The notes under the pieces: generated by a model | Seen by the model: the letters and a program-made list of their open reading frames with translations, nothing else | Database searches by the model: none | Told to the model about the DNA's origin: nothing | DNA from: Alistipes sp. CAG:435 | GTDB taxonomy: Bacteria > Bacteroidota > Bacteroidia > Bacteroidales > UBA932 | Direction: 5' to 3' | DNA length: 64,000 nucleotides | Assembly: GCA_000433355.1 (NCBI GenBank) | Contig: FR893161.1 | Location: 10,098-74,097, forward strand | Part shown: positions 1 to 8,768 of the stretch, piece after piece | How positions within the stretch are numbered: position 1 is the first letter of the stretch | Layout: each line of letters begins with the position of its first letter | Position numbers and translations under genes: made by a program

Positions 1-2
1 TT

Positions 3-179
3 ACGGAACTCTCGCTTGAGTCGGTCGCCACGATCGTTGGGGACATTCCTCGGGAGGATCTGGAGTCCTTCGTCAAGACGCTGGCGAGGATGGAAAAGAA
101 TATGAATCCGAAGTCTGATCTGGAGGCTTTGGCGAAGAAATATCCGACTAAAAAGAAAGGCGATGGGACGACTGTATGA
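3..179 (+). CDS. C-terminal fragment of an unidentified gene
   Basis: An open frame enters from the left edge and ends at the TGA at 177-179. Its 58 visible residues are charged and probably helical, ending in a Lys-rich tail. The end overlaps the start of the HdrC-like gene by 17 bases, which suggests translational coupling and membership in the same operon. No motif is visible, so I do not name it. Confidence 0.55.
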   Translation, partial: TELSLESVATIVGDIPREDLESFVKTLARMEKNMNPKSDLEALAKKYPTKKKGDGTTV

Positions 180-858
180 CCTCCTGATGAAGGACTACCG
201 CTTGAAGGAAGGGCTTAACGCCTGCATCAACTGCGGCACCTGCACGGCCATCTGCCCGGCGGCGGAGTTCTACCGCTATGACCCGCGAAGAATCGTGGAC
301 ATTGTCCAGAGCAAGGACGAGGAAGAGATCGAGAAGCTGCTGAAAAGCGACACGATCTGGTACTGCGGAGAGTGTATGAGCTGCGTGACGAGATGTCCTC
401 GGAAGAACGCTCCGGGACTGATTATTATGGCCTTGCGCAGCCTGTCCATCGACCTCGGCTACTTCATCGAGTCCGAGAAGGGGCGGCAGCAGTGCCTTCT
501 TGTCAAGGATCTGTGTGCCAACATCCTGGACTATGGCTACTGCGTCTATCCGCGCCGTTTCGACTACGCCGGACATCCAGAGGCCGGAAAGGTCTGGGAA
601 TGGGAGGAGAAGCACCTGGACGATGTGTTCGAGAGGCTCGGCGGCAATCTTGACGGCGAAGGGCCGGGAGCGATGCGCCGCATCCCGCAGGAGGATCTTG
701 ACCAGCTCAAGAGGATCTTCGACGAGACCGGTGCCACCGAAAGGATGGAGAAGGTTCGGGCCGCCGGCTCGAAGAAGGCCGCCGAGATGGGCCTCACCGA
801 GGACGAGTTCATAGCGAAAATCTACACGGACAGCGATCCGAAACACTTAAACCAATAG
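163..858 (+). CDS. HdrC-like 4Fe-4S electron-transfer subunit
   Basis: The 231-residue protein carries two ferredoxin-type cluster motifs: CINCGTCTAICP near residues 21-32 and CGECMSCVTRCP near 69-80. That is the usual layout of heterodisulfide reductase subunit C, which passes electrons between the flavin subunit HdrA and the CCG subunit HdrB. A helical C-terminal extension of about 120 residues follows and is longer than in classical HdrC. The ATG at 163 overlaps the upstream gene; an internal ATG at 187 is possible. HdrB-like follows after 6 bases. Cytoplasmic. The physiological partner is unknown; in non-methanogens these modules usually serve flavin- or quinone-linked redox chemistry. 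Confidence 0.8.
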   Translation: MGRLYDLLMKDYRLKEGLNACINCGTCTAICPAAEFYRYDPRRIVDIVQSKDEEEIEKLLKSDTIWYCGECMSCVTRCPRKNAPGLIIMALRSLSIDLGYFIESEKGRQQCLLVKDLCANILDYGYCVYPRRFDYAGHPEAGKVWEWEEKHLDDVFERLGGNLDGEGPGAMRRIPQEDLDQLKRIFDETGATERMEKVRAAGSKKAAEMGLTEDEFIAKIYTDSDPKHLNQ

Positions 859-864
859 CCCTCA

Positions 865-1929
865 ATGATCTACGAAGGCAAACAGAAAATCTGGTCAGAC
901 TACCAGAAAGAGATTCCGGACGATCACTATTTCTACGTCCGCAGCTGCATCAGACAGAGTTTCTTCCCCGCTTCGGAAGCGACTTTCCTAAGGATGACAA
1001 GGCAGGAACTGGGCAAGGACATATTCGAGACAGAGCATCACACGACTTGCGGCGGCATCGCCTACCACTCGGACACGATCCCTCAGGAGACCGTGATGAC
1101 AATCATAGCGCGCCAGTTCGCCCTTATGACGAAGCACGGCTATGAAAACTACGTCTGCTCCTGCATAACCTCCTTCGGCCTCTACTGCGAGACGATGGAG
1201 ACGTGGCGCGAGTTCCCCGAACTGGAGGCGAAGGTGCGCGAGAACCTTTGGAAGACCTGCGGTCTGGAGTTCTCCAAGCCGAAATTCCTCGTGCACGCCA
1301 GCGACCTCATCTACAAGTACCGCAACCTCATCGCGGCCCAGGCGAAACACAAGCTCGTGAATATTCACACCGGCCGCCCGCTCCGGGTGGTGGAGCACAT
1401 CGGCTGCCACTATTCGAAGATGTTCCCTTCAAAGGGAGTCGGGGGCGCTGAATATCCTTATGTCCTCGTCGGTATGATCGAGGCGTGGGGCGGCGAGATC
1501 GTGGACTACCCGGAGAGGCGACACTGCTGCGGCTTCGGATTCCGGCAATATCTCGTCAAAGGCAACCGTGGATATTCCTTGTCCAACACCCACAAGAAGT
1601 TCGAGAGTATGGAGCCATTCCACCCGGATATGATCATCACCAACTGCCCAGGATGCCCGTATTTCCTTGATAGATGGCAATATGTGATCGCCGAGTCAAC
1701 CGGCAAGACCTACGGGGAGGAGGGTCACGGAATCCCGGTCTTCACCTACGAGGAGGTGGCCGGACTGGTCCTTGGCTACGACCCTTGGGACCTCGGGCTT
1801 CAGACCCACCAAGTCAGCGTCGAGCCGCTTCTGGACAAGATGGGCATTGAATATGACCCTTCACGCAAGTTTCTCGGCAAGAACGGAAAGGACATCGGCC
1901 GCCCGGGCTGCTGCACTTGCCTGAAATAA
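865..1929 (+). CDS. HdrB-like CCG-domain subunit
   Basis: The 354-residue protein resembles HdrB. Its second half has a clean CCG (DUF224) domain: HIGCHYSKMF, then RRHCCGFGF, then NCPGCPYFLD, the cysteines that bind the unusual 4Fe-4S cluster. The first half has a related but weaker set (TTCGG where CCG is canonical, and CSCITSFG), so one cluster site may be altered. It lies 6 bases after HdrC-like and before HdrA-like, the order expected for a soluble HdrABC unit. The true substrate of this non-methanogen version is not evident; a disulfide or a thiol-bound electron carrier is the family expectation. Confidence 0.8.
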   Translation: MIYEGKQKIWSDYQKEIPDDHYFYVRSCIRQSFFPASEATFLRMTRQELGKDIFETEHHTTCGGIAYHSDTIPQETVMTIIARQFALMTKHGYENYVCSCITSFGLYCETMETWREFPELEAKVRENLWKTCGLEFSKPKFLVHASDLIYKYRNLIAAQAKHKLVNIHTGRPLRVVEHIGCHYSKMFPSKGVGGAEYPYVLVGMIEAWGGEIVDYPERRHCCGFGFRQYLVKGNRGYSLSNTHKKFESMEPFHPDMIITNCPGCPYFLDRWQYVIAESTGKTYGEEGHGIPVFTYEEVAGLVLGYDPWDLGLQTHQVSVEPLLDKMGIEYDPSRKFLGKNGKDIGRPGCCTCLK

Positions 1930-1960
1930 TTTTATGAATATTCCAAAGCATACCGTTTGA

Positions 1961-2012
1961 GCCACTTTGTGGCAAAGGTAAGTCCTTGGGGAGGGATGGG
2001 TAACGTGAATTG
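1961..2012. repeat. Intergenic repeat with small hairpin between hdrB-like and hdrA-like
   Basis: The gap holds a hairpin GCCAC-TTT-GTGGC followed by a G-rich stretch (CCTTGGGGAGGGATGGGTAACG). A similar G-rich segment (GAGGGAAGGG...GGGTTGGGGTAACG) occurs at about 36609-36636. It looks like a dispersed short repeat rather than a gene. It also contains TACCTTTG on the minus strand, which I do not trust as a promoter in this context. Confidence 0.4.
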
Positions 2013-2024
2013 ATAGATGAAGTT

Positions 2025-3080
2025 ATGAAAAATAATATACTTATAATAGGTGGCGGCCCTGCGGGCCTTGAGGCGGCTTCCGGACTCCAGAGGCTCGGCT
2101 ATAATGTCATCCTTATTGAACGGACTTCGATGCTGGGCGGACATCTGGCCTCGTGGGACAGGTTGTTTCCGGACGGTGCCTCGGCATCGGCCGCCCTTGA
2201 CGGACTACTCGGGAAGATGGACGGTGTCAAGTGCTTCACTGACACCGAGGTACAGTCTATCAACAGGTTGGACAAGTCATATAACGTGATCCTCTCCAAC
2301 GGCATCACAGTACTGGCTGACGCCGTGCTGGTGGCCAGCGGCTTCGACCTGTTCAAAGCTGAAAAGAAAGAGGAATATGGTTACGGGATCTATGACCACG
2401 TGATCACCAACGCTGATCTGGAGGCGTGGTTCGCCTCAGGCTCTGATGTGCGGATCGACAATCCTAAGAAGATCGGTTTCGTACACTGTGTCGGTTCCCG
2501 TGACGAGAAGTCAGGCTGCCGCTCCTGCTCGAAAGTCTGCTGCGCCACGGCCGTGAAGCAGGCCTGCGAGATGAAACAGGCTTTCCCTGACGCTCAGATC
2601 TACTGCTTCTATATGGATCTGCGAATGTTCGGCCGCCATTACGAGGATCTTTACCTTAGCGCGCAGAAGGAATATGGTGTGCGGTTCATCCGTGGACGTG
2701 TCGCCGAAGTGTCTGAGAATGTGGACGGAAGCCTTATGGTGAAGGCCGAGGACACCGTGGCCGGCAAGCCGTTGAAAGTAACCCTTGACCTTCTCGTGCT
2801 GATGGCCGGAATGAGGCCTTCGGCTTCCGGAAAGAGGGTCGGGGAGTTGCTTGAGATGCCTGTGGAGGAGGACGGATTCTTCGCGGTCCGTGACGGAATC
2901 CTGTCCGGACAAAAAAGCCAGCTTCCAGGACTGTTCCTTGCCGGGGCCGCGACCGGCCCGAAGACGTTGCCGGAGACTCTGGCTGATGCCCGTGGTGCCG
3001 TCGTGGAGATTGACCGGTATCTGTCCGACATATTCCCGAATGTTAAGAATTACAAGACTTTGGTTCGCGAGAGATGGTAG
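2025..3080 (+). CDS. HdrA-like FAD-dependent oxidoreductase subunit
   Basis: The protein begins with a Rossmann FAD-binding motif, IIGGGPAGLEAA. It carries the HdrA cysteine signature CVGSRDEKSGCRSC followed by KVCC near residues 155-180, and ends with a second nucleotide-binding segment (LPGLFLAGAATGPKTLPET). At 351 residues it is a compact HdrA without the N- and C-terminal ferredoxin extensions of methanogen HdrA. HdrA is the flavin subunit and, in some systems, the site of electron bifurcation. I chose ATG at 2025 over the in-frame TTG at 2010 because it sits right before the hydrophobic start of the Rossmann strand. Overlaps the next gene by 7 bases. Confidence 0.82.
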   Translation: MKNNILIIGGGPAGLEAASGLQRLGYNVILIERTSMLGGHLASWDRLFPDGASASAALDGLLGKMDGVKCFTDTEVQSINRLDKSYNVILSNGITVLADAVLVASGFDLFKAEKKEEYGYGIYDHVITNADLEAWFASGSDVRIDNPKKIGFVHCVGSRDEKSGCRSCSKVCCATAVKQACEMKQAFPDAQIYCFYMDLRMFGRHYEDLYLSAQKEYGVRFIRGRVAEVSENVDGSLMVKAEDTVAGKPLKVTLDLLVLMAGMRPSASGKRVGELLEMPVEEDGFFAVRDGILSGQKSQLPGLFLAGAATGPKTLPETLADARGAVVEIDRYLSDIFPNVKNYKTLVRERW

Positions 3081-3403
3081 ATTTCGGTTTCGGTCTGGTT
3101 CCAAGTTCCAGAATAAATCTTGACCTGTTCGACAGGGAAAAGTTCGAAGAGTTGGCCGCGATTGAGCCGGACATGCGCAAGTGTATGGCCTGCGGGAGTT
3201 GCACCGCCGTCTGCACCGCCGGTCAGTTCATTCAGACAAGCCTCCGCGCCGCCATCGAGGAACTCCACAATGGCCATCCGGACAAGGCTCTCGGCCTTCT
3301 GAAGTCCTGCCAGCTTTGCGGAAAGTGTTCGATGGTCTGTCCACGTGGCATCAACACACGACATCTCATCCTGTCAATAGCTAAGGTGTATGGCAATAAA
3401 TAG
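3074..3403 (+). CDS. Small HdrC-like ferredoxin-type subunit
   Basis: A 109-residue protein with CMACGSCTAVC and CQLCGKCSMVCPRG, giving two 4Fe-4S cluster sites in an HdrC-like helical frame. Its ATG overlaps the end of the HdrA-like gene, so the two are translationally coupled. It is a second HdrC in the cluster, about half the length of the first. The duplication suggests one HdrC serves the HdrAB core and the other links to the membrane protein downstream; this pairing is inference. Confidence 0.78.
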   Translation: MVDFGFGLVPSSRINLDLFDREKFEELAAIEPDMRKCMACGSCTAVCTAGQFIQTSLRAAIEELHNGHPDKALGLLKSCQLCGKCSMVCPRGINTRHLILSIAKVYGNK

Positions 3404-3537
3404 TTATTAATTCTCAATTTTAGTTATTTATAGTTTCTGCCCTTACGTGCGGACGGAGAACAGTAGAACTTGTTCGGAATGCTGTGACAATGGCGGGGAA
3501 AGGGCTATCTCTTAGGTAACAAAATTTTCAGTACGAA

Positions 3538-5511
3538 ATGAACCCTCTATTATATTCATTGCCCCTTCAGGCGGCTCCGGAGGTCATCGACAGGATTCCG
3601 TCGGGCTACAGCAACTTCGTGATTCCGTTCGTGGTCGGCATCAGCTTTATGCTTATCTGGCTGACTGTCGGACTGATAAGGCTTCTGGCCAAGATTCCTG
3701 CAGACGACCGCAGACGTTTCTGGAAATCATTGATCACGCCGAAGATCGCGCTGAAAAACATCAAGGACCTGTTTTGCGACTGCCTTTTCCACACGAAGAT
3801 CTGGAAACGTAAGCCGTTGCTCGGCTATATGCACTCCTCCATCGCCTTTGGATGGTTCATGCTGATTGTGCTTGGACACATTGAAGTGGCATTGTTCGTG
3901 CCGAAGCATCTTGCCTGGACGGACGGAGGGCTTTTCTACCCGATTTTCTATCGCTTCTTTGTCTGGATCAATCCCGGTCACGTGACGCTCCGGGGCTGGT
4001 TCTTCTTTTTCCTGATGGACTTTTTCCTGCTCTACGTTCTCACCGGAGTCGGAATGGCCATATTCAAAAGGTTCAGATCCATCGTGTTGGGAATGCGCCA
4101 CACCACGAAGCCGTCGCTGGCCGACCGTGTGGCTCTCTACAGCCTTTGGATGATTTTTCCGCTGAGGCTTCTGGCCGAGAGCTTCACCGCCGACTTGAGC
4201 GGTGGAAGTTTCCTGACGGTGCCTGTCAACCATCTGTGGCATTGGATATTCGGAGACAAGCTGTTCTTTATGCCGGTCTGGTGGGCATATTCAATATGCT
4301 TGGGGCTGTTTTTCGCCGCGATGCCGTTCAGCCGGTATATGCATATTCTGACGGAGGTTCTGTGGATCTTGCTGCGCAACGCCGGGATTCAGCCACGACA
4401 TCCTCGCAAAGGTGTAGCGGAGGCGGAGATCTATGCATGCTCCAGCTGCGGCTTGTGTCTGGACGCCTGTCCGATGAACGTGCAGAAGAAGAATCTGAAA
4501 TATTCATCGGTCTATTTCATTCGCTTTTTGCGCCGGCATAACGAGAAGAAGATCAATGCGATAGCTGACAAGTGCCTGATGTGCGACAAGTGCCATGCGC
4601 TTTGTCCGGTGGGGGTTGACGCTCCGGCGCTCCGCCGCGCGCAAAGGGCTACGGTGAACAATTCGTTGGGTTATGATTATTCTTATTTGAAATCTTGTCC
4701 GGCTGGTTCTGTCGCTTCGACAAGCTCGGCGACCACCTCCCCAAGAACCGTAAATTCACTCCCCGAGCCTGTGGTTCGACAAAGCTCACCAACCATCGAA
4801 GGGCCGACCAATGCTGAGACCACCCCGAAAGTGATGTATTTCGCCGGCTGCATGACCCATCTCACCCCAAGGATCATCAAATCCGTGGAAAAAGTCTTCA
4901 AGTCCGCCGGAGTGAACTACACTTTCGCCGACCGTGACGGAGGAATATGCTGCGGCCGCCCTCTGATGCTGGCAGGCAAGACAAACGCCGCCTACGAGAC
5001 CATCTCCGCCAACCGGAAGATGATCCTCGGCTCCGGCTGCCGCACCCTTGTCCTCTCCTGCCCGATCTGCTACAAGATTTTTAAGGATGAATATGCTCTC
5101 GATGGCATAGAAGTGCTTCATTACACCCAGTTCATCAAACATCTTGTCGATGAAGGGAAACTTAAACTGACCGCCGGGGACGAGCGCATAGTCTATCACG
5201 ATCCGTGTGAGCTGGGCCGTGGCTGTGGCGTTTACAAAGAGCCTCGCGTGGTTCTGGGGCAGATTGGCAATTTGGTGAAAGCCGCCAAGGAAGGCGATGA
5301 GAGCATCTGCTGCGGAGGCAGTCTCGGCAGCCTTACTCTGGATTCTCGTGACCGTGCCAAGATCACCGAGTCTTCAGTCGGTAACCTCTTGGTAAACAAT
5401 CCTCAGACCATAGTCACGGCTTGCCCTCTCTGCCTCAAGACCTTCTCCGAGTCCGTTCCCGAGACTGTCAAGGTACAGGACTTCGCCGAAACCGTTTCCC
5501 GACACCTGTAG
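3538..5511 (+). CDS. Membrane-bound HdrDE/NarI-like iron-sulfur protein
   Basis: This 657-residue protein fuses three parts. Residues about 20-285 form several membrane segments of the NarI/HdrE cytochrome b type with membrane-placed histidines. Residues about 297-360 hold two 4Fe-4S motifs (CSSCGLCLDACP and CLMCDKCHALCP). Residues about 425-657 form two CCG half-domains (FAGCMTHLTP with ICCGRP and CPIC, then CELGRGCG with CCGG and CPLC). This is the layout of an HdrDE-type membrane oxidoreductase that exchanges electrons with quinone. Around residues 380-425 there is a Ser/Thr/Pro-rich insert encoded by a palindromic repeat (see 4695-4803). It follows the Hdr cluster after 134 bases and probably belongs to the same complex. 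Confidence 0.8.
   Translation: MNPLLYSLPLQAAPEVIDRIPSGYSNFVIPFVVGISFMLIWLTVGLIRLLAKIPADDRRRFWKSLITPKIALKNIKDLFCDCLFHTKIWKRKPLLGYMHSSIAFGWFMLIVLGHIEVALFVPKHLAWTDGGLFYPIFYRFFVWINPGHVTLRGWFFFFLMDFFLLYVLTGVGMAIFKRFRSIVLGMRHTTKPSLADRVALYSLWMIFPLRLLAESFTADLSGGSFLTVPVNHLWHWIFGDKLFFMPVWWAYSICLGLFFAAMPFSRYMHILTEVLWILLRNAGIQPRHPRKGVAEAEIYACSSCGLCLDACPMNVQKKNLKYSSVYFIRFLRRHNEKKINAIADKCLMCDKCHALCPVGVDAPALRRAQRATVNNSLGYDYSYLKSCPAGSVASTSSATTSPRTVNSLPEPVVRQSSPTIEGPTNAETTPKVMYFAGCMTHLTPRIIKSVEKVFKSAGVNYTFADRDGGICCGRPLMLAGKTNAAYETISANRKMILGSGCRTLVLSCPICYKIFKDEYALDGIEVLHYTQFIKHLVDEGKLKLTAGDERIVYHDPCELGRGCGVYKEPRVVLGQIGNLVKAAKEGDESICCGGSLGSLTLDSRDRAKITESSVGNLLVNNPQTIVTACPLCLKTFSESVPETVKVQDFAETVSRHL
4695..4803 (+). 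repeat. In-frame palindromic repeat insertion inside the HdrDE-like gene
   Basis: The segment contains GTCGCTTCGACAAGCTCGGC followed by GACC, and then GGTTCGACAAAGCTCACC followed by AACC. These are two copies of the repeat also seen clean at 53287-53311. The outer arms are complementary in each copy even though the bases differ. The reading frame stays open and the encoded stretch is low complexity, between the ferredoxin and CCG domains. Confidence 0.7.
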
Positions 5512-5652
5512 CCCACTTCTTACATTTCCTTTGGCATAATAGCGCCCTCTGGAGTACAAATGCGAACAAGGTGAACTGGAAGCCGCTTGAACCTCCCTTT
5601 TAAACCTTAATGGCCGGAAGCGGGAGTCGGGCAAAATTCCATAAAGCGCTGA

Positions 5653-5765
5653 TTATAAAACGGTGAGCTGTCATCCTTTGGCTTTCAATTAGTTATAAAA
5701 CGGTGATCTCCTATTCTGACTGGCAATGTTTTATAAAGTGTTAATGCTGAAAACTTTATAAAACA
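5653..5765. repeat. Four copies of TTATAAAAC, two forming a 12-bp inverted repeat
   Basis: TTATAAAAC occurs at 5653-5661, 5693-5701 and 5756-5764, and on the other strand at 5728-5736. The first two are followed by CGGTGA and sit 40 bases apart. TGTTTTATAAAG at 5727-5738 and CTTTATAAAACA at 5754-5765 are perfect reverse complements. The cluster lies just past the 3' end of the minus-strand gene at 5756 and beyond the 3' end of the Hdr cluster. It could be a terminator, protein-binding sites, or both. Confidence 0.5.
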
Positions 5766-6178
5766 CGTGTATGAATGAATATGACAGCATTGGTGATTTG
5801 GCACACCGCGAAGATGCCATAGGCCACAGAGAGCCCGCTGAATCCCCAGATATAGAACTCCACAATAATCCACAGCATCAAAATGCCCCCGCACATCAGA
5901 CCACTCAGGGCGTCATACTTACTCTTGCTATGGATAAGATAGATGGAAATCATGTTGGTGATTCCGTTGACGATCAGCAGTGCGAACGCGGAGCTGACGA
6001 AGTTGCCGAACATGAACGAGAGGAAAGGGAACGCTTCCCTCAGCATAGGGAGCAACGGATCCATCTGGAAAGTCACCCCGCTCGGATCGTATATCATCAT
6101 CCCGAAACCCATGACCGCACCAAGGGCGATAAAATATCCCCAAAACAATTGGATGCCACGTACAATTTTCAATTTCAT
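5756..6178 (-). CDS. Small four-helix membrane protein
   Basis: A 140-residue protein with about four hydrophobic segments (near residues 8-28, 50-72, 90-112 and 115-138) and no catalytic motif. It lies 60 bases downstream of another small membrane protein on the same strand, and the two are probably co-transcribed. I do not recognise the family. Function unknown. Confidence 0.6.
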   Translation of the reverse strand: MKLKIVRGIQLFWGYFIALGAVMGFGMMIYDPSGVTFQMDPLLPMLREAFPFLSFMFGNFVSSAFALLIVNGITNMISIYLIHSKSKYDALSGLMCGGILMLWIIVEFYIWGFSGLSVAYGIFAVCQITNAVIFIHTRVL

Positions 6179-6238
6179 GATATTCAGTCTAAGAAGCTGT
6201 TTTGAATTGTTTGAAATGTTCTTTGAGGTGAAAAATCT

Positions 6239-6649
6239 TCATTTTCTTCCCGTGATAATTCTCAAACAAGGAATGTAGCATATTCCAAGAAGAGCGGCGA
6301 CACCGGATGATGACATCTCAAGCCATGAAAAATTCTCTACCAGCATCGTTATTCCCCAGATCGTTCTCCCGAAGAAGACAACCAACATAGTGATGACCGC
6401 GATCTTCTGGAGTGGCATCCGATGGACGAGTCCAAGAACCGACAGCCCGTAGCTTCCGGCGATAAAAAACGCAATGGCGATGCAGACCGTGATCAAATAC
6501 GGCAGCCCGGCTCCATGTGCGGCAATCTCACCCATCATCCCGTTTATCCCATAGATGTTGAACACTGCCTCAAGGCAAAACAGGCAGGCCAGATGCCCCA
6601 CGCCGATCACAAAATGCAGAATCACTCCCAGTAAAACCAATTTTCTCAT
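6239..6649 (-). CDS. Small four-helix membrane protein
   Basis: A 136-residue, strongly hydrophobic protein with about four membrane segments and no visible active site. Length and pattern resemble its downstream neighbour at 5756-6178, so the pair may form a small membrane complex. A TATATTTG promoter element lies upstream at 6735-6742. Function unknown. Confidence 0.6.
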   Translation of the reverse strand: MRKLVLLGVILHFVIGVGHLACLFCLEAVFNIYGINGMMGEIAAHGAGLPYLITVCIAIAFFIAGSYGLSVLGLVHRMPLQKIAVITMLVVFFGRTIWGITMLVENFSWLEMSSSGVAALLGICYIPCLRIITGRK

Positions 6650-6734
6650 ACAAAAGATTTTTTATGAATATTACAATGCCGCCTTATATGGATATTCTCA
6701 TATCCACTACCAACCTATCCTTGGAAAGCGATTG

Positions 6735-6742
6735 CAAATATA
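6735..6742 (-). promoter_or_regulatory. Bacteroidota -7 promoter element TATATTTG
   Basis: On the minus strand the bases read TATATTTG, matching TAnnTTTG, about 85 bases upstream of the membrane protein start at 6649. No good -33 TTTG is visible at 19-20 bases. Confidence 0.45.
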
Positions 6743-6857
6743 CACGGAAACCACATTCGTCTCCCCTATCCCGTATGGACAAAGAGCACCCTTTAACCTC
6801 TTGATTCTGAATATTTACGATATTGAAGAGATGGACAAATCACCTAAAGCCAAATAT

Positions 6858-7532
6858 CTATTTAAGGAAACCGAGAAGGTAATCCTCCATTAGTTTGTAG
6901 CCCTCCAGATTAGGATGAACAGTATCCTTTGAATATGCCGGAAGGATCTTGCCGTCCTTGCCAGCCAAAAGGGTGAAGTAATCAACATATCTTAAATGCT
7001 GCTCTTTGGCGTAAGCTTTAAGTAAATCATTGAACTGAAGCACTTTGTCATAGCAATCAGTCACTGTCGGCCTCCAGCGGATGTTATATGACGGCAGCAG
7101 CGAGCACAAAATCGGCTTGATCTTGTTGGCACGGGCGATCTCACACATCGACTTGATGCTCCCGACAGCAGCCTCAACATCAACGGCATGACCGTCATTC
7201 AGTGCTATGTCATTGATTCCGCACAGGATAACGACATATTTCGGATGAAGGTTCACTACATCCTGCCTCATTCTCACCAGAATCTGTGAAGTTGTCTGGC
7301 CGCTGATTCCGCGGCCGATGAGATTGTTTTCGGCAAAGAAATCCGGATCCTGGCGAACCCATCCCTCTGTGATCGAATCGCCGAACAAAACAGCTTTCGG
7401 CTGGACCGTGACGTTCGAGTTGGCATCGGAGTATTTTCCGAATCCAGCCCAGTCTTTATTCTGGGCATAAAGAGGCATGGAAGCCAAAATGATGGTGATT
7501 GAAAGGATGAGGTGCTTGGTTGACATATTCAT
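6858..7532 (-). CDS. Secreted SGNH/GDSL-family hydrolase
   Basis: A 224-residue esterase/lipase-type protein. A signal peptide (hydrophobic core ILSITIILAS, cut near LYAQ) sends it to the periplasm. SGNH blocks are present: FGDSITEGW with the catalytic Ser, a conserved Gly block, CGINDIA (GxND), and DTVHPN with the catalytic Asp-x-x-His near the C terminus. The family removes acyl groups from sugars or lipids; the substrate is not evident. Two in-frame ATGs (7532 and 7526) are possible. The second lies inside a GAATATG hexamer. Much longer 5' extensions run antisense to nothing useful and lack a signal peptide. Confidence 0.8.
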   Translation of the reverse strand: MNMSTKHLILSITIILASMPLYAQNKDWAGFGKYSDANSNVTVQPKAVLFGDSITEGWVRQDPDFFAENNLIGRGISGQTTSQILVRMRQDVVNLHPKYVVILCGINDIALNDGHAVDVEAAVGSIKSMCEIARANKIKPILCSLLPSYNIRWRPTVTDCYDKVLQFNDLLKAYAKEQHLRYVDYFTLLAGKDGKILPAYSKDTVHPNLEGYKLMEDYLLGFLK

Positions 7533-7564
7533 TGATTTTAGATAAAGTAAAAAAACGCATTGTG

Positions 7565-8191
7565 TCAGCGTACGGTGACCACTGTGACTCCCGGAGTGCC
7601 GACTGTGTAGGTGCAGCGCAAGGCATAGACCTCGTCCAGTTCCTTGCGGATGGCGTTGGTAAGGACATAGTCTCCGACGCCCGTGATGAAACGAACCCTC
7701 ATCCCACGGTGAGGCAGACATTTCTTGATCTCGGTCTTGAAGGCATCCATCTGGAACTGAAGGGCTTGTCCCGGCTGCACGGAACGGCTGCCAGCCAACG
7801 CCTCAAGATGAAGGTCAACAGTGATCTCACCATAATCTGTGTAGCGGGACTTAGGCTGCTCATCGGAAGCGGCGGGACTGCGCCTTGCGAATATCGAGTT
7901 GCGCAGCCTTTCCTCCTCCTTCTCGTCCGTCACGGCGAAATCCCATTTGCCAAGGCTGACAACCATTCCATCGTCCAGTCTCACATAGTACGTCTTCTTG
8001 TCGATTCTCTGGATCTTACCGTGCTCATCGGACTCCATCAGCACCACCATGTCCCCGACCTTCGGGTCAGAATTGACCTTGACCGGCTCAGCGGGCTTCT
8101 CACTATGCTTTGCCTTGACAGCAGGCCTGACCGGCTCATCCTTAGGGATCAGCCCTTTCAGATCCTTCAAACTATGCAATGTCTTCGCCAT
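7565..8191 (-). CDS. DUF2027/Smr-domain protein
   Basis: A 208-residue protein. The middle part (about residues 40-90) is a small beta-rich domain (VGDMVVLMESDEHGKI) as in DUF2027 proteins of Bacteroidetes. The C-terminal 80 residues form an Smr domain, seen from the DLHLEAL start and RFITGVGDYVLTNAIRKEL (the Smr HGxG-like loop, here TGVGDYVL). Smr domains bind or nick nucleic acids, and this family is often annotated as MutS2-related. The loop lacks the usual HGKG His, so nuclease activity is doubtful. It sits 7 bases after the hypothetical gene upstream, in one operon. Confidence 0.75.
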   Translation of the reverse strand: MAKTLHSLKDLKGLIPKDEPVRPAVKAKHSEKPAEPVKVNSDPKVGDMVVLMESDEHGKIQRIDKKTYYVRLDDGMVVSLGKWDFAVTDEKEEERLRNSIFARRSPAASDEQPKSRYTDYGEITVDLHLEALAGSRSVQPGQALQFQMDAFKTEIKKCLPHRGMRVRFITGVGDYVLTNAIRKELDEVYALRCTYTVGTPGVTVVTVR

Positions 8192-8197
8192 AACACT

Positions 8198-8734
8198 CTA
8201 AATCTTCTCCATCTTGTAACGCAAGGCCTTGAGTTCCAGTGCCGCGCCGACACGGTACATAGCGGAAAGCGTGTGTCGGAAGACATTGAACGCCTCAACG
8301 CTCTGCGGCTCGACTCCCTGCCTCATCATAAATGAATATGCCTCCCCGGCCAAAAAGGCGAGGTTCTTCGCTATCTCGGCGGCTTCCTTCGAATTCAAAG
8401 GATGTTTAAGAATATCCCTGGTCACGTGCTCGTCCAGGTCATCGAATCCTCTGGAGCCGACCAGTGATGAATATCCTTGGTCTTTGTACCGGATCCAATC
8501 CTTGTCCCACCAGCAGGCGACGGCCATTCCGATGTAGGCGGTCCAGGCCAGCACCACCTCGGGATAACCGTTGAACTCCCTGACAGCGTCACCGGAATAT
8601 TCCAAGGCTATCGGTTCCCATCTGGCCGTGATGTCAGGAGTGCTCAGAAGCATTCCGTCCAGCAGTCCTCTGGCCGTACTCAGTTCCACAAGCCTATCGA
8701 CCAGGTCACTCTCGTATTTCTCGAATATGTCCAT
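8198..8734 (-). CDS. Conserved hypothetical protein
   Basis: A 178-residue acidic, helical protein with no signal peptide or membrane segment. I start it at the ATG at 8734 (MDIFEKYESD), preceded by a purine-rich GGGAGGGAGG stretch, rather than the extension to 8785, which would run into the terminator of the tRNA genes. It is followed within 7 bases by the Smr-domain gene. I do not recognise a family with confidence. Confidence 0.65.
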   Translation of the reverse strand: MDIFEKYESDLVDRLVELSTARGLLDGMLLSTPDITARWEPIALEYSGDAVREFNGYPEVVLAWTAYIGMAVACWWDKDWIRYKDQGYSSLVGSRGFDDLDEHVTRDILKHPLNSKEAAEIAKNLAFLAGEAYSFMMRQGVEPQSVEAFNVFRHTLSAMYRVGAALELKALRYKMEKI

Positions 8735-8768
8735 ATCTTTTTGTTTAATCCTCCCTCCCTGGATAACG

